Shown here: one piece after another, positions 13,395 to 14,385 of the stretch
Position numbering within the stretch: the first letter of the stretch is position 1
How the letters are laid out: each line of letters begins with the position of its first letter
NCBI GenBank assembly: GCA_005879255.1
Contig: VBKY01000051.1
Location: 1-14,385 of the forward strand
Origin: Deltaproteobacteria bacterium
GTDB taxonomy: Bacteria; Desulfobacterota_B; Binatia; UBA9968
Direction: 5' to 3'
Length of the DNA stretch: 14,385 nt
Position numbers and translations under genes: made by a program
Notes under the pieces: model-generated
What the model was told of the DNA's origin: nothing
Seen by the model: the letters and a program-made list of their open reading frames with translations, nothing else
The model's database searches: none

Positions 13395-13710
13395 TGATTT
13401 TGGCAGGAGCTAGAACGAAGAGAAAATTAGCTCTCTAAAAAACCCAGGACCTGACGCGTTCTGCTCAATCAAAAAAGTTCCGTGACCCCAGCTTCCTGTG
13501 GGGGGAGACGTACAAAAAATAGAGTGCGCTTCCGAGAATCCCGGCCATGGAACACCTCTGGTCGGTCAGTCCAATTTTTCTGAAAAGCGTAAGGCACTGG
13601 ACATCTTCTTCCCCTTTATAGAGCAGCGGCCTCTTAAGCGGAACACTTTTCAGCACTGAATCGATGGAGAATTCAATTCAATCCTAGCATCGCCGCTTCG
13701 CTTTCTTTGC
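13395..13710. other. Non-coding stretch with no recognised feature
   Basis: Between repeat copy B and the stop of the last gene I see no supported gene. A 63-codon minus frame (13465-13656) would start with GTG, lacks a ribosome binding site and matches nothing I know. The sequence 12864-12978 and 13056-13249 flanking the two repeats is likewise empty of recognisable genes. Confidence 0.5.
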
Positions 13711-14385
13711 TCACTTGATCACCTTGTCCGCCCGCGCCAGCACGTTGGGCGGAATCGTCAGACCGATCTGCTTGGCTGTTTTTAAGTTGATGAGCATTTG
13801 GAAATAAGCTGGCGCTTCAACGGGCAGCTCCTGCGGCTTCATACCTTTTAGAATTCGGTCAACGTACCAAGCTAACCGATGGCCAATTCGATATCTGTCA
13901 GAGTCGTAAAACAGCAGAGCACCGTCTTCGGTTACGTGCGACGCTTCGGTCGCCATGACGGCGAGTTTCTTGTTTATCGCGAGAGGTGCAATCTTATTGA
14001 AGCGATTCCTGAATATACTTGCCGGAATGACAAAGATACCGTCCGTCGTTTCTTTGGAGAGAGATCGAAGTGATTCGTCTAGATCGGCGGCTACCTTGAT
14101 TGGTTTCTCTGCCAACTTGACTCCCAGCTTAGGACCGATCTTGCGCAGCACATCGAGGTTCATTTCGTGGGCGGGATTTTCGCCTCTGGCGTTGTAGAAC
14201 ACAGTCACTCGGCGAAGACCCGGCACTGTCTCGTGGAATATCTCTAGCCGCTTGCCTTCGAATTCAGCTCCCGTGTGAGTTGTCAGGCCGGTAAAGTTTG
14301 TTTCAGGTCGCGCGATGGATTTAACGAATCCCGCCTGTACTGGGTCTGAACCGAAGTAGAATACGGTCGGAATCTCCGGTGCGAG
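13711..14385 (-). CDS. ABC_sub_bind-family substrate-binding protein (partial, N-terminus off the window)
   Basis: The frame is open from the right edge to TGA/TAA at 13711-13713 and gives 224 residues. It starts LAPEIPTVFYFGSDPVQAGF, then SIARPETNFTGLTTHTGAEF, EGKRLEIFHETVPGLRRVTV, and ends INLKTAKQIGLTIPPNVLAR-ADKVIK. The IPxVF...DPV..G, ARP..N.TG and C-terminal NLKTAK..GLTIPP..LARAD motifs define this family of periplasmic binding proteins, which resemble sugar/TrpX-type binders. The family usually runs to about 320 residues, so roughly the first 95-100, including any signal peptide, lie beyond the window. A GTG at 14224-14226 is internal and not the start. This is the fifth binding-protein family in the window. 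Confidence 0.92.
   Translation of the reverse strand, partial: LAPEIPTVFYFGSDPVQAGFVKSIARPETNFTGLTTHTGAEFEGKRLEIFHETVPGLRRVTVFYNARGENPAHEMNLDVLRKIGPKLGVKLAEKPIKVAADLDESLRSLSKETTDGIFVIPASIFRNRFNKIAPLAINKKLAVMATEASHVTEDGALLFYDSDRYRIGHRLAWYVDRILKGMKPQELPVEAPAYFQMLINLKTAKQIGLTIPPNVLARADKVIK

Noticed and set aside
13190..13438. Plus-strand frame of 82 codons
   Set aside because: It is generated by the AT-rich inverted-repeat element and encodes the repetitive RNPKFE/FRISIFRFR pattern typical of such repeats.
13465..13656. Minus-strand frame of 63 codons
   Set aside because: It has a GTG start without a ribosome binding site, no family match, and lies in otherwise non-coding sequence.
1..14385. 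CRISPR array, tRNA or rRNA genes, transposase genes
   Set aside because: No regularly spaced direct repeats, cloverleaf-like segments, rRNA-like stretches or transposase motifs were seen on either strand.

Overview
The window looks like a chromosomal stretch from an uncultured, GC-moderate Gram-negative-type bacterium. Several genes have purine-rich ribosome binding sites and several exported proteins carry Sec-type signal peptides. Orphan solute-binding proteins mixed with Rieske, VOC, cupin and ThDP enzymes are a combination I associate with metagenomic lineages such as Binatota/Desulfobacterota, Rokubacteria or Tectomicrobia. That placement is inference, because no marker gene is present.

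Layout. Bases 1-1620 are a decaying accessory region on the minus strand. It holds the frameshifted N-terminal remnant of a phospholipase-D-like/helicase protein, an intact DUF2283 gene preceded by the C-terminal stump of its usual small partner, a PIN-domain (VapC-type) gene broken by a one-base slip in a G run, and an intact small charged protein behind it. A tail segment of that small gene is duplicated about 440 bp away. Bases 1620-1826 are a structured upstream region ending in a promoter that would give an almost leaderless mRNA. Plus-strand genes follow: a family-5 (oligopeptide-type) solute-binding protein, then the PYR-domain (alpha) half of a sulfopyruvate/phosphonopyruvate-type decarboxylase (3451-3954).

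Bases 4028-10228 form a minus-strand run, read from right to left: two-domain VOC protein, TAXI-type solute-binding protein with no signal peptide, Rieske oxygenase alpha subunit, isochorismatase-like protein lacking its cysteine nucleophile, ThDP-enzyme beta half, and an SsuA/NMT1-type solute-binding protein. A divergent 371-bp region separates this run from a plus-strand pair: an Fe3+/family-1-type solute-binding protein and a gentisate-dioxygenase-like bicupin. Bases 12864-13710 are non-coding and repeat-rich. The right edge (13711-14385) is the C-terminal part of an ABC_sub_bind-family binding protein on the minus strand.

How it fits together. The enzymes (Rieske oxygenase, VOC protein, bicupin, split ThDP decarboxylase, isochorismatase fold) suggest catabolism of an aromatic or organic-acid substrate. 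Five binding proteins from five different families are interleaved with them, yet no permease or ATPase gene is present. The unusual theme is therefore orphan binding proteins built into catabolic operons, one of them apparently cytoplasmic. The substrate cannot be read from sequence alone. I saw no RNA gene, CRISPR array, transposase or replication origin.
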